A stretch of DNA of 64,000 nucleotides from Streptomyces sp. S.PNR 29 (GCF_030386795.1 NZ_JANUQM010000011.1:277501-341500); one strand, 5' to 3'. Shown: positions 53,737 to 62,640, counted from the stretch's first letter. Numbers and translations are program-made. Notes: a model not told the origin generated them from the sequence alone.

Positions 53737-55893
53737 GTGGAGTACACGGCCGCCAGCCTTGTGTCCCGTGTCGCCGGCGACCTCGGGCCGATGGCGGACG
53801 AGGTGATCGCCGACGTGGTGCGGTGCCTGCGGCGTGAGGTTCCCGAACTGTGGAGCAACCCGGATCTCGTCCGCATGACGTCCGAGAACATCACCGAGCA
53901 CGTCGTCGGCGTGCTGGCCGGCCTGGAACACGGCATCGAGCCGAGCGAGATAGATCCGCCGCCCGCCGAGTTGGAACGTGCACGTCGGCTGGCCCGGTAC
54001 GGCACGCCCGTCACAGCGCTGTTGCGGGCCTTCCGGCTCGGTCAGGGCGTCGTCCTGGACAGACTCCTCGCTGAGATGCCGCGGCTGACGAAAGACGCGG
54101 AGTTGATCAGCGCGGCAACGCGCCTCCTGCTCGCGATGGCGAACGGATACGTGGACGACGCGTCCGAACAGGGTGTCACGGCGTTCCAGGAGGAGCGTGA
54201 CCGGCGACTGCAGTGGCGGCTGTCCTTGGTGAACGAGGCCGGCCTGCGCATCGGGACCACCCTGGACATCGCCCGCACCACCCAGGAGCTGGCGGACCTC
54301 GCCCTCGACCACTTCGCCGACCTGGTCACCGTCGACCTGCTCGACTCCGTGGTCCACGGGGACGGCACCCCGGCGCCGGGCCCCCTCGTACTGCACCGGG
54401 TCGCCCAGGCGCCGTCGGCGCAAGGCGGTCCCGAGCCGGCGGTTGGGCTGGGGGCGGTTCACGCCTGTTCGGACGGATCGGTCATGGCTCGCGCCCTGGC
54501 CACCGGCCGGTCCTCCAGGCACACGGCGACGCCGACGGATCCGGTCGACGCCCTCGACATCCACTCTGCCCGCTCGACGCTGGTGGTGCCGTTGAGCGCC
54601 CGAGGCGCCACTCTCGGCGTCGCGCGGTTCTGCCGTCACCGGAGCCCGGCTCCCTTCGACGACGAGGATCTGATCCTCGCGCAGGAGATCGCGGCCAGGG
54701 CGGCCGTGGCCATCGACAATGCCCGCCGCTACACACACGCCCGTGCCACGGCCCTCACTCTCCAGCGCAGTCTGCTGCCACGGCGTACGGCGGAGCAGTC
54801 CGCCGTCGACGTCGCCTGCCGCTACCTGCCCGCCGGTGGTCAGGCCGGTGTGGGCGGCGACTGGTACGACGTGATCCCGTTGTCCGGAGCCAGGGTCGCC
54901 CTGGTCGTGGGCGACGTGGTCGGCCACGGCATTCACGCCGCCGCCACGATGGGGCGCCTGCGCACCGCGGTCCGCACCCTCGCCGACATCGACCTGCCGC
55001 CGGAGGAGCTGCTGACACACCTGGACGACGTCGTCATCCGCCTGTCCGCCGAAGCCTCGGCCGACCCGGACAGGGAAGTGGCCGGGGACATCGGCGCCAC
55101 CTGCCTGTACGCCGTCTACGACCCCGTCGACGGCCGCTGCTCCCTGGCCCGCGCGGGGCACGTGCTGCCCGCCGTAGTGAGCGGCGACGGAACCGCCGAT
55201 CTTCTGGACCTGCCGTCCGGCCCGCCGCTGGGCCTGGGCGGACTGCCGTTCGAGGCGGCGGAGGTCGACCTGCCCGAAGGCAGTCTCCTGGCCCTGTACA
55301 CCGACGGCCTGGTCCAAGCCCGCGACCGCGATATCGAGGCAGGCCTCACCCTCCTGCGCCACGCCCTCGCACAGCCCTCCGCATCCCTTGAGGCCGCCTG
55401 CGACACCGTGCTCCAGGCCTTGCTGCCCGCGGGCCGACCCCACGACGACGCCGCCCTGCTGCTCGCCCGCACCCGCACCCTGGGGGACCACCAAGTCGCC
55501 GCCTGGGACGTGGACGCCGACCCGGCAGCCGTCGCCCGGGCCCGTTCGAGCGCCATCCGGCGGCTGTCGTCCTGGGGACTGGGGGACCTCGACTTCATCA
55601 CCGAACTGGTGGTCAGCGAACTGGTCACCAACGCCGTCCGCTACGGCCGGCCCCCCATCCGCCTGCGCCTGATCCGTGATCAGTCCCTCCTGTGCGAGGT
55701 GTCCGACGCCGGCAGTACCACCCCCCACCTGCGCCGGGCCCGCGCGTTCGACGAGGGCGGACGCGGCCTGCTCCTCGTCGCCCAGCTCGCCGAGCGCTGG
55801 GGAACGCGCCATGCCCGGCAGGGCAAGACGGTCTGGGCCGAGCTGGGCGAGGAGAAGCACGCCGGGCTCTCGGACCCGGCCTCGTTCCTTTAA
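53737..55893 (+). CDS. PP2C/SpoIIE phosphatase with GAF and anti-sigma-type ATPase domains
   Basis: This 718-residue signalling protein has an N-terminal helical domain like those of RsbR/CdaR-type proteins (ENITEHVVGVLAGLEHGIEP, ARYGTPVTALLRAFRLGQ). A GAF domain follows (about 165-335), then a SpoIIE phosphatase domain with metal aspartates in GVGGDWYDVIP, VGDVVGHG and HDDAALLLAR. A C-terminal HATPase kinase-like domain has its N box in ELVVSELVTNAVRYG and G box in DEGGRGLLLVAQ. Such proteins control anti-sigma/anti-anti-sigma switches in response to signals bound by GAF. No sigma factor gene is nearby. It starts at GTG 53737. Confidence 0.85.
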   Translation: MEYTAASLVSRVAGDLGPMADEVIADVVRCLRREVPELWSNPDLVRMTSENITEHVVGVLAGLEHGIEPSEIDPPPAELERARRLARYGTPVTALLRAFRLGQGVVLDRLLAEMPRLTKDAELISAATRLLLAMANGYVDDASEQGVTAFQEERDRRLQWRLSLVNEAGLRIGTTLDIARTTQELADLALDHFADLVTVDLLDSVVHGDGTPAPGPLVLHRVAQAPSAQGGPEPAVGLGAVHACSDGSVMARALATGRSSRHTATPTDPVDALDIHSARSTLVVPLSARGATLGVARFCRHRSPAPFDDEDLILAQEIAARAAVAIDNARRYTHARATALTLQRSLLPRRTAEQSAVDVACRYLPAGGQAGVGGDWYDVIPLSGARVALVVGDVVGHGIHAAATMGRLRTAVRTLADIDLPPEELLTHLDDVVIRLSAEASADPDREVAGDIGATCLYAVYDPVDGRCSLARAGHVLPAVVSGDGTADLLDLPSGPPLGLGGLPFEAAEVDLPEGSLLALYTDGLVQARDRDIEAGLTLLRHALAQPSASLEAACDTVLQALLPAGRPHDDAALLLARTRTLGDHQVAAWDVDADPAAVARARSSAIRRLSSWGLGDLDFITELVVSELVTNAVRYGRPPIRLRLIRDQSLLCEVSDAGSTTPHLRRARAFDEGGRGLLLVAQLAERWGTRHARQGKTVWAELGEEKHAGLSDPASFL

Positions 55894-55914
55894 CGGCAAG
55901 GAAACCCGCAGTTC

Positions 55915-55996
55915 TGATGAAACCATCGCTCTTCTCTGTCGTAACCCTTGACGATGCGTTCCATCAGGCTTGAGTATTTCCTCATCATGGCGTTGC
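55915..55996 (+). promoter_or_regulatory. Promoter of the third P450 operon, near-duplicate of the 47533 promoter
   Basis: TGATGAAACCATCG (55915-55928), TTGACG (55948-55953), GAGTAT (55972-55977) and TTTCCTCATCATGG (from 55977) follow the order and almost the exact spacing seen at 47533-47612: 33 versus 32 bases from palindrome to -35. This indicates shared regulation. Confidence 0.65.
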
Positions 55997-56113
55997 TGCA
56001 CTGACGGCGCCCGCCCGCGCAACGGGATGAGGAGCGGGCACTCACCCTTGCGCCCGAGGCCGTGCTCTCGTCAGCCGTCCACGCTTCTCACAGTTTCTTC
56101 AGGAGGGCTCCTC

Positions 56114-57298
56114 ATGCCCATGCGTACGGAGATTCCCGTCTACCACCCCGACCTGTATTCGGCGTCGGCCATCCGCGACACCTATCCGCACTACGCAGCG
56201 CTGCGCGCACTCGGCCCCGTGGTGTGGCTGAGCAAGCACAAGGTCTACGCCCTGCCGCGATACGCCGAGTGCAAGCAGGTACTGCTGGACGACGACACCT
56301 TCGTCTCCTCGGGCGGTGTCGGTCTGAACCCCGTCGCCAACCGCGTGGGCCAGGGCACCACGCTGTTCAGTGACGGCGATGAGCACGCCCGCCGCCGCTC
56401 CCTCCTCGCGCACCGCCTCACTCCCAGGGCGCTGCGCACGATGCAGGACACGGTCGACCAGCAGGCCGCCGCCGTGGTCGCGGGAGCCGTCGCCCGCCGG
56501 ACGGTGGATGCCGTCGAGGTCGCCACGGCGCTGCCGATGTCGGTCGTCCCCGACCTGGTCGGCTGGCCCCGGCAGGGCCGTGAGCACCTGCTGCGCTGGG
56601 CCGGCGCCACCTTCGACGCCCTGGGTCCGCTCAATCGCCAGGCGGTGCGCACCCTCCCCGCCTCCCTCGGCATGATGCGCTATGCCCGCGGTGTCGTCCG
56701 CGACCGGTCCGTGCTGGACGGCAGCATGGGCCACGACCTGCTGCGCGCGTCCGACGAGGGCCGGATCATGCCCGCCGAGTGCGTCACCATGATGATCGAC
56801 TATCTGGCACCCTCCCTGGACACCACGATCAGCGCCATCTCCAGCGCTCTGTACCTGTTCGCCACCCACCCCGAACAGTGGCGCCTGCTGAAGGCGGACC
56901 CGGACCTGGTCCCGAAAGCGGTCAACGAGATCGTCCGCTACGAATCCCCGATCCGCGCCTTCTCCCGCACTGCCGCCTGCGACACGGAACTCGCGGGCGT
57001 GCCCCTCCCCAAGGGCTCCCGGGTGCTGGTCCTCTACGGCTCCGCCAATCGCGACCCGCTGGAGTGGGACGACCCGGACACCTTCGACATCCGCCGGGAC
57101 GCCGCCCGCCAACTCGGCTTCGGGCAGGGCACGCACGGCTGCGCCGGTCAGGGCCTGGCCCGCCTGGAAACCTCCGCGATGCTCCGCGCCCTGATCGAAC
57201 GCGTCGACCGCATCGAGCCGACCGGCACACCCGAGTGGGCCCTGAACAACGTCATCCACCGTCTCGAGCGCCTGCCGCTCGAACTCATACCCGCCTGA
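56114..57298 (+). CDS. Cytochrome P450 (third)
   Basis: This 394-residue P450 has ExxR in VNEIVRYESP and heme loop FGQGTHGCAGQ with ligand C343. Its I-helix reads YLAPSLDTTIS: the usual (A/G)-G-x-(D/E)-T-T is changed to P-S-L-D-T-T, so the O2-binding groove lacks the conserved glycine. AGGAGG just upstream sets ATG 56114. The next two genes code for its ferredoxin and reductase, so the whole electron chain is in one operon. The fold and heme loop resemble the P450 at 10760. Confidence 0.9.
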   Translation: MPMRTEIPVYHPDLYSASAIRDTYPHYAALRALGPVVWLSKHKVYALPRYAECKQVLLDDDTFVSSGGVGLNPVANRVGQGTTLFSDGDEHARRRSLLAHRLTPRALRTMQDTVDQQAAAVVAGAVARRTVDAVEVATALPMSVVPDLVGWPRQGREHLLRWAGATFDALGPLNRQAVRTLPASLGMMRYARGVVRDRSVLDGSMGHDLLRASDEGRIMPAECVTMMIDYLAPSLDTTISAISSALYLFATHPEQWRLLKADPDLVPKAVNEIVRYESPIRAFSRTAACDTELAGVPLPKGSRVLVLYGSANRDPLEWDDPDTFDIRRDAARQLGFGQGTHGCAGQGLARLETSAMLRALIERVDRIEPTGTPEWALNNVIHRLERLPLELIPA

Positions 57299-57340
57299 AC
57301 CCCGCCGCTCGCCCGTTCGAGGACAGCTGAGGACAGCACC

Positions 57341-57538
57341 ATGAAGATCTCCGTCGACCATCCACGCTGCGAAGGCCACGGCCTGTGCGCCGACCAGGCC
57401 CCAGACATCTTCAGCCTGGACGACGACGCCGAACTCACCTACCGCTTCGAGGGCACCGACGTCCCCGACGAGCATCAGCCCGCCGCCCGCGCGGCCGTCA
57501 ATGCCTGTCCGGTCGCCGCCCTGCGATTCCTGTCATGA
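57341..57538 (+). CDS. P450-type ferredoxin with CxxHxxC cluster motif
   Basis: This 65-residue ferredoxin has C-EG-H-GL-C and ACPVAAL; histidine replaces the second cluster cysteine, as in the other two ferredoxins of the window. It lies 42 bases after the P450 and overlaps the reductase start by 4 bases (ATGA). It transfers electrons to the P450 at 56114. Confidence 0.88.
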   Translation: MKISVDHPRCEGHGLCADQAPDIFSLDDDAELTYRFEGTDVPDEHQPAARAAVNACPVAALRFLS

Positions 57539-58692
57539 CCGCACCGCGCTCGGTGCTCATCGTCGGCGAGTCACTCGCCGGCACCACCGCCGCCCGCCAC
57601 CTGCGCACTCTCGGCCACACCGGACCCCTCACGATCATCGGCGCAGAGGAACACGGCGCGTACTCCCGCCCGCCCCTGTCCAAGGTGGTCCTGAAGGACC
57701 CGGCCGCGGACCAGACCCTGGGCCTGGCCCTCGACGGCCTCGACGCCGACGTCATCCGCTCGCCCGCCGTCGCCGCCGACACCCGGCGCCGCACCGTCAC
57801 GACCGCCGACGGCCGCCAGGTCGGCTACGACGCGCTGATCGTCGCCACCGGCGCGGACGCCCGCCGGCTCGCCGCCCCCGGGCAGCGGGGCGAACTCGTC
57901 CTGCGCACCCTGGACGACGCCCGCCTGCTCCGCGCCCGCCTGGCGGACGCCGGCTCGGCGATCGTGGTCGGCGCCGGCTTCCTCGGCATGGAGGTGGCCA
58001 GCGCCTGCGCCGCCCGCGGCATCCCGGTCACCGTCGTGGACGCCGACCGGCCGCTGGAACGCATCCTCGGCGACCACCTGTCCGCCGAGATCACCGCACG
58101 CGCCTCAGCACACGGCATCCGCTTCATACAGGCCACCGGCTTCGCCACCCTGACCGGCGACCCCGTGAGCGGCGTGGCGCTCCCCGACGGCACCGAACTC
58201 ACCGCGGACCTGGTGGTCACCTGCGCCGGAGAAGTACCCAGCACCGGCTGGCTGGCAGGGACCGGCCTCGCCGACCGCCTCGGCGTCGGCATCGACGATG
58301 CCTGCGCCACCACCGTGCCCGGCGTGTTCGCCGCCGGCGACGTCACCTACCTCCGCGGCGACGGCACCCGGCCCGAACGGCGTGCGCCCTTCTGGTCCAA
58401 CGCCGTCGCCCAGGGCAGGACCGCGGCGGCCTCCGCTCTCGGTCTCCCACCGCCGGGACCAGCGCAGGACGACTACTTCTGGACCGAGGTCGCCGGTCTC
58501 ACCGTCAAGATCGTCGGCCGCCTGCCGCTCCTCGGCGAACCGACCACGGTGCAGGGCAGCGTGGCCGACGGGCGCGCGCTGCTGACCTGGAGCCATGCCG
58601 ACGGAACGTCGACGGCGGTCGCCTACGGAATGCGCAAACCGGTCGCCGCGCTGCGGGCCTTGGCCGCCACGTCTTCGCCGCCGTCACGGTGA
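57535..58692 (+). CDS. Ferredoxin reductase (FAD/NAD(P)-binding)
   Basis: This 385-residue reductase has VLIVGESLAGTTAARHL (FAD fold), SRPPLSKVVL, VATGADARRL, VVGAGFLGMEVASA (NAD(P)H fold), FAAGDVTYLRG and PFWSNAVAQGRTAA, all in the family order. It forms the third P450 electron chain of the window together with 57341 and 56114. It is closer in pattern to the reductase at 14291 than to that at 26026. Confidence 0.9.
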   Translation: MTAPRSVLIVGESLAGTTAARHLRTLGHTGPLTIIGAEEHGAYSRPPLSKVVLKDPAADQTLGLALDGLDADVIRSPAVAADTRRRTVTTADGRQVGYDALIVATGADARRLAAPGQRGELVLRTLDDARLLRARLADAGSAIVVGAGFLGMEVASACAARGIPVTVVDADRPLERILGDHLSAEITARASAHGIRFIQATGFATLTGDPVSGVALPDGTELTADLVVTCAGEVPSTGWLAGTGLADRLGVGIDDACATTVPGVFAAGDVTYLRGDGTRPERRAPFWSNAVAQGRTAAASALGLPPPGPAQDDYFWTEVAGLTVKIVGRLPLLGEPTTVQGSVADGRALLTWSHADGTSTAVAYGMRKPVAALRALAATSSPPSR

Positions 58693-58746
58693 CGGCGGCA
58701 GATGAGCGTCGCGACGTAGGGAAGCCACGGGGCGCGGGCATGGCCG

Positions 58747-58833
58747 GGGCGCTCTTCCGCGGCGCACCCGGCCGATCAACCCAGCCCCCGGGGACAAGCC
58801 CGACTTGATCGAGTACTACGCCTGCCGCGGCGC
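58747..58833 (+). pseudogene. Remnant of an acetoacetate-CoA ligase C-terminus
   Basis: Two short frames, GALFRGAP and then INPAPGDKPDLIEYYACRGA, mirror the end of the CoA ligase at 51335 (RLLQGAP...VNLATVDAPDLIDYYARLGA), with one frameshift between them. The rest of the gene is absent. This is probably a scar of an earlier, related operon end that was lost when the present arrangement formed. Confidence 0.45.
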
Positions 58834-58907
58834 GCCGAATGCTGCGCTCACAGGCCCAGACAACCCGGAAGTTCGACCTCCCTCCATCCAGAGAGCCGCG
58901 CATCATC

Positions 58908-59264
58908 ATGTACATCCAAGACCGTCCGCCCGGTTCCAGAACACTGGAAGCAGCCACTCACCACCTTGCTCTGGAGCACCTGCGAAGGACCTCAGGGCGG
59001 CTCAGGGTCCGCCTGCTCGTGCTCAACCTGGCCGCTGCCGGCGTTCCTCTCTTGCTCGACCTGGTCCCGGGGATCGACCTGGCCACCCCTGTGTCCGGCC
59101 CGTTCACCCTCGGATTGCTGGTGCTCGGCACCGCTGCGCTGACCTTGGTGGTCGCAGCCCTCTGGTACGAGCGTGCCTGTCGCGTCCACTGCGACCCAAG
59201 GGCCGAGGAACTGCGTGGCCGGGCTGCGGCGTCCGAGTCGGCCCCCTGGGGGAGGAGACCGTGA
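58908..59264 (+). CDS. Small membrane protein paired with SSS transporter (DUF485-like)
   Basis: This protein of about 118 residues has two membrane helices (RVRLLVLNLAAAGVPLLLDLV and FTLGLLVLGTAALTLVVAALWY), preceded by a charged segment and followed by an acidic/basic tail. Its size, two helices and 4-base overlap with a sodium:solute symporter match the DUF485/YjcH-type subunit that accompanies acetate-type symporters, though primary sequence similarity is weak. ATG 58908 fits better than 58839. Confidence 0.7.
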   Translation: MYIQDRPPGSRTLEAATHHLALEHLRRTSGRLRVRLLVLNLAAAGVPLLLDLVPGIDLATPVSGPFTLGLLVLGTAALTLVVAALWYERACRVHCDPRAEELRGRAAASESAPWGRRP

Positions 59265-60874
59265 CGTCCGGCGCGGTCCTCGCGGCCGGCGGTTCCGGCC
59301 TGTTCGCACCCCTGATGGCATTCCTGCTGGTCGTCATCGTCTCCCTCCTGCTCTGCCTGGTCGCGGGTATGGACAACGACACGGTCGCCGACTTCTTCAC
59401 CGCCAACCGGTCCCTGTCCGTGACGAAAAACGCTCTGGCGCTGTCCGGCGACTTCATCTTCACCACCGCCCTGCTCAGCTCCGTCGGCGCCGTTTCCCTC
59501 GCGGGCTACGACGGCATGGTGGTCGCCATCAGCGCCATCGCCTCACTCGGCGTGCTTCTCCTGCTGGCCGAACCCCTGCGCAACACCGGGCGTTTCACCC
59601 TCGGTGCCGTCCTGGAAAGCCGTGTGACCGGCACGGCGACCAGGGTCGCGGGCACCGTGATCACGGTGGCCGTATGCCTGCCGGTGATGGTCGTACAGCT
59701 CACGGTGGCAGGTGATGTGACGGCATACGTCCTCGGGTTGAACAGGCCGGGTGCCGCCGAGGTCTGCACGGCTCTCATCGGAGCGTTGATCGTCTCCTTC
59801 GCCGCGTTCGGCGGCATGCGAGGCAGCAGCATGATCGAGATCGTCAAGGTGATCCTCGTCTTCGGCACGGTTCTGGCGGTGAGCTGGGCCGCCCTCAGCC
59901 GTGCCCACTGGGACCTGGGCACCCTGCTGGAGACCGCTCCCGGCCACCGTGGCGGGGCGCAGTCCTTCTACGCCCCCGGCCTGCTGTACGGGGACACGCT
60001 GACGGGCAGACTGGATCTGGTCTCGCTGTGCGTCACCGTCATCCTGGGGTCTGCCGTGTTTCCGCACATCGTTTTGAGGGTGAGCGCTTCCCGGAACGGG
60101 CCGGCGGCCAAACGGGCCTCCACTGCCGCCGTCGTCATGATCACGCTGTTCTACGGCGCCATGGTTCTCACCGGGCTGAGCGCGGCGGCGACGTTGGGCG
60201 CCAACGTCATCGCCGCGCACGACCCGCAGGGAAACACAGCGCTGTTCCTGCTCGCCGACAACCTTGCCGGAAGCAGCACCGGGCTGTTGTTCACCATGGT
60301 CGCCTGCGCCGCGTTCGTCACCGTCCTCGGCACCGTAGCCGGGCTCACCATGGCCGCCTCCGCGTCGCTGGCGCACGACCAGTACGCCCGGGTGGGCCGT
60401 CGAGGCGGCGGCGGTGAACGCAGCGAAGTGAACGTGGCACGCGCGGCGGTGATGATTTTCGGCCTGGTCAGCGTGTACCTGGCTGTTGTGCTGCACCACT
60501 GGAGCATCGTGGTCCTGAGTTTGTTCGCCGCCGCGCTGACCGCTTCAGTGGTTCTCCCCGCACTGGTGTACAGCCTCTTCTGGAAGGGCTTCACCAGAAC
60601 CGGACTGCTGTGGACGCTCTACGGATCACTGGCGTGCTGCGTTGTCCTCGAAGCATTCGGCCCTGCTGTCTCCGGCAGCCCCGTAGCCCTCTTCCCCGAC
60701 CGGGACTTCCACTGGTTCCCGCTGCAGAACATCGCTCTGATAACCGTCCCCGTCGGGTTCTTCCTCGGCTGGGCGGGCAGTCTGCTCAGCCGTCGGTCGC
60801 ACGCAGATCAGGACCGCTACGTCGAGATGCAGACCGCACTGCTGATCGGTCACAAGCCGATCACCCCACAGTGA
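59261..60874 (+). CDS. Sodium:solute symporter (SSS family, ActP-like)
   Basis: This 537-residue transporter has about 13 membrane helices. DFFTANRSLSVTKNALALSGDFIFTTALLS and AGYDGMVVAISAIASLGVLLLLAEPLRNTGRFTLGAVLESR match the SSS signature of acetate/pyruvate-type symporters. GGAGGAG (59251-59257) precedes the GTG start, which overlaps the small subunit's stop. It probably imports a short-chain or aromatic carboxylate with Na+ or H+. It lies between the third P450 operon and an amidohydrolase, so the substrate may be an aromatic acid. Confidence 0.85.
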   Translation: MTSGAVLAAGGSGLFAPLMAFLLVVIVSLLLCLVAGMDNDTVADFFTANRSLSVTKNALALSGDFIFTTALLSSVGAVSLAGYDGMVVAISAIASLGVLLLLAEPLRNTGRFTLGAVLESRVTGTATRVAGTVITVAVCLPVMVVQLTVAGDVTAYVLGLNRPGAAEVCTALIGALIVSFAAFGGMRGSSMIEIVKVILVFGTVLAVSWAALSRAHWDLGTLLETAPGHRGGAQSFYAPGLLYGDTLTGRLDLVSLCVTVILGSAVFPHIVLRVSASRNGPAAKRASTAAVVMITLFYGAMVLTGLSAAATLGANVIAAHDPQGNTALFLLADNLAGSSTGLLFTMVACAAFVTVLGTVAGLTMAASASLAHDQYARVGRRGGGGERSEVNVARAAVMIFGLVSVYLAVVLHHWSIVVLSLFAAALTASVVLPALVYSLFWKGFTRTGLLWTLYGSLACCVVLEAFGPAVSGSPVALFPDRDFHWFPLQNIALITVPVGFFLGWAGSLLSRRSHADQDRYVEMQTALLIGHKPITPQ

Positions 60875-60885
60875 GGTGCTGTGGG
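60865..60885 (+). terminator. Hairpin at the symporter stop
   Basis: CCCACAG (60865-60871) and CTGTGGG (60879-60885) form a 7-bp stem with a 7-base loop overlapping the TGA of the symporter. Confidence 0.4.
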
Positions 60886-61109
60886 ATGACACCGACATCG
60901 CGCGGTTCACGTCGGAGCAGCAGCTCACTGGGCCTGGCGGGGCCGGGGGCATCGCGGCATCCGGTGATCGGGGGCTGCGACTTGGCTCAGCGGTCTGCGT
61001 GCTCTCCTGCCCGTCCCCGAAACGAGTTCTTCTGGCATGTCCAGGCCCCGCCACCGCCAACGACCCCAGCCTCAGCGCCTCCGTCCCCATCCGTGGAGGG
61101 AAAGATCAG

Positions 61110-62075
61110 ATGATGCCCGAGCCTCCCCTCAAGGGAGCCATTGATGTGCACGCCCACTTCATCACGCCGCGACTGCGTGCGGAGATGGAGAAGGCGGGCC
61201 ACGGTGGGCCCGACGGCATGGCCGCCATCCCGGCTTGGAGCCCCGAAGACGCCCTGTCCGTGATGGACGGGGCGGGTATCGCGGCAGCTCTTCTGTCGGT
61301 CTCATCCCCCGGCGTGCACTATGGCGACGACAGGGCCGCCCGGGAGCTGGCCCGGGTGGTGAACGAGGAAGGCGCGGCCCTCGTCCACGATCACGCCCAC
61401 CGTTTCGGCCTTCTGGCCACGCTTCCGCTGCCCGATCTGCCCGGCGCACTTGCCGAGACGCGACATTCCTTTGACGAACTCGGAGCCGACGGCATCACGC
61501 TCCACACCCACTACGCAGGGCGTCACCTGGGCGATCCGTTTTACGAGCCGCTCTTGGCCGAACTCGACGAACGCTCCGCCGTCGTCTTCCTGCATCCCAC
61601 GTCACCGCCATGCTGGGAAGCCACGACTATGGGGCATGCGCGCCCCATGCTGGAGTTCCCCTTCGAGACCACCCGCGCCGTCACCAATCTGGTCCTGAAC
61701 GGCGTCCTCGACCGATATCCCCGCATCCGCTTCATCGTCCCTCATGCCGGAGCCGCTCTTCCGGCAGTCGCCGACCGCGTCGCGGCCTTCGCGTTCTCCA
61801 CGGGCGATCCGCCCGTGGACGTTCTAGGCGCCCTGCGTCGGCTTTACTACGACCTCGCCGGCTTCCCTCTGCCACGGCAACTGCCCGCTCTGCTGACGCT
61901 GACGGGCACCGACCACATCCTCTACGGAAGCGACTACCCCTACACGCCGGACTGGGTGGTCCACGGCTTGGCGGAAACGCTCGTATCCAGCACGGTACTG
62001 AGCACGGAGCAATGGCAGTCGGTGTTGCGCGACACCGCCTCCGCCCTCTTCCCTCGGTTCGCGCCGCAGCCGTAG
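61110..62075 (+). CDS. ACMSD-type metal-dependent amidohydrolase/decarboxylase
   Basis: This 321-residue amidohydrolase_2 protein has IDVHAHFITPRL (metal HxH), VFLHPTSPP, FIVPHAGAALP and YGSDYPYTPDW (catalytic Asp), and a substrate-loop region RHLGDPFYEPLLAEL. It is a distant paralogue of the gene at 1503. GGAGGG precedes ATG 61110; the upstream frame is open but lacks family sequence. It may decarboxylate an aromatic acid taken up by the symporter or act on a ring-cleavage acid. Confidence 0.85.
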   Translation: MMPEPPLKGAIDVHAHFITPRLRAEMEKAGHGGPDGMAAIPAWSPEDALSVMDGAGIAAALLSVSSPGVHYGDDRAARELARVVNEEGAALVHDHAHRFGLLATLPLPDLPGALAETRHSFDELGADGITLHTHYAGRHLGDPFYEPLLAELDERSAVVFLHPTSPPCWEATTMGHARPMLEFPFETTRAVTNLVLNGVLDRYPRIRFIVPHAGAALPAVADRVAAFAFSTGDPPVDVLGALRRLYYDLAGFPLPRQLPALLTLTGTDHILYGSDYPYTPDWVVHGLAETLVSSTVLSTEQWQSVLRDTASALFPRFAPQP

Positions 62076-62144
62076 CTGGGGCCACGCCCGAGTCCTGCCC
62101 CCCATGGATCTCGCCCAAGCGCCTGAGGTGCTTTCTCTTGCAAC

Positions 62145-62285
62145 TCATCCGGTTCCGCCGAGTGGGGACGAGTCGGTGCGCACCGGCCCCGGGTACAGCA
62201 CAGCGACCGTGACGCCCGTGCCGGCCGGCTCAGCGCGCAGGCCCTCCCTGAAGAGCTGCGGTATGCCTTCGACGGCTCCCCGGTG
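62145..62285 (-). pseudogene. Remnant of a short-chain dehydrogenase
   Basis: On the minus strand, AVEGIPQLFREGLRAEPAGTGV continues into TVAVLYPGPVRTD. This is the stretch that follows the catalytic YxxxK in SDRs of the (A)V.G..E.LR.EL.GTGV.V..V.PG.V.T type. The upstream domains and catalytic residues are missing. Confidence 0.5.
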
Positions 62286-62399
62286 CCGGCCAACCTGCCA
62301 CCGGACTGGGCTACTTCGGCACCGGCGGCACCGCGGGGGCGAACGACAGCACGTCCTCGGACCGCCGGGGCTCAGCATCGGCATGGGCATGAGACCCCG
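62286..62399. other. Degenerate spacer between remnants
   Basis: No motif is seen between the SDR and LacI remnants. Together with them this makes a gene-poor, decaying stretch from 62076 to 62716. Confidence 0.4.
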
Positions 62400-62640
62400 T
62401 CAGCTCGGCAACACGAGCATGATGCGGTCGGTCCGCCGGGTCCGCATGGACCGTGCGATGGGGGTTCGGCGGGTAGCCCGCTTCCGCGGGAACGCCGGTC
62501 GATCTTCTCCCGGGTCGACGGCTTCATGCCGCCGTTGTTCTTGAGACAGCGCGACACGGCCTGTGACACAGCCGGGCGTGGGGCCCGGATCCCCGGGTCT
62601 GGTCGCCGAACTTCAACCTGGCCGACAGGTACTCCGAGGA
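62400..62640 (-). pseudogene. Frameshifted LacI-family DNA-binding domain
   Basis: Minus-strand pieces in three frames line up in order with a LacI headpiece: VSQAVSRCLKNNGGMKPSTREKI, then EAGYPPNPH, then RSMRTRRTDRIMLVLPS and a stop. The ligand-binding domain is missing. At least two frameshifts show the gene is dead. Confidence 0.6.

Noticed and set aside
53260..56022. 920-codon minus-strand frame opposite the phosphatase
   Set aside because: Antisense shadow of a gene with clear GAF, SpoIIE and ATPase motifs.
62104..62544. 146-codon plus-strand frame after the second amidohydrolase
   Set aside because: No motif, and the opposite strand carries recognisable LacI and SDR remnants.
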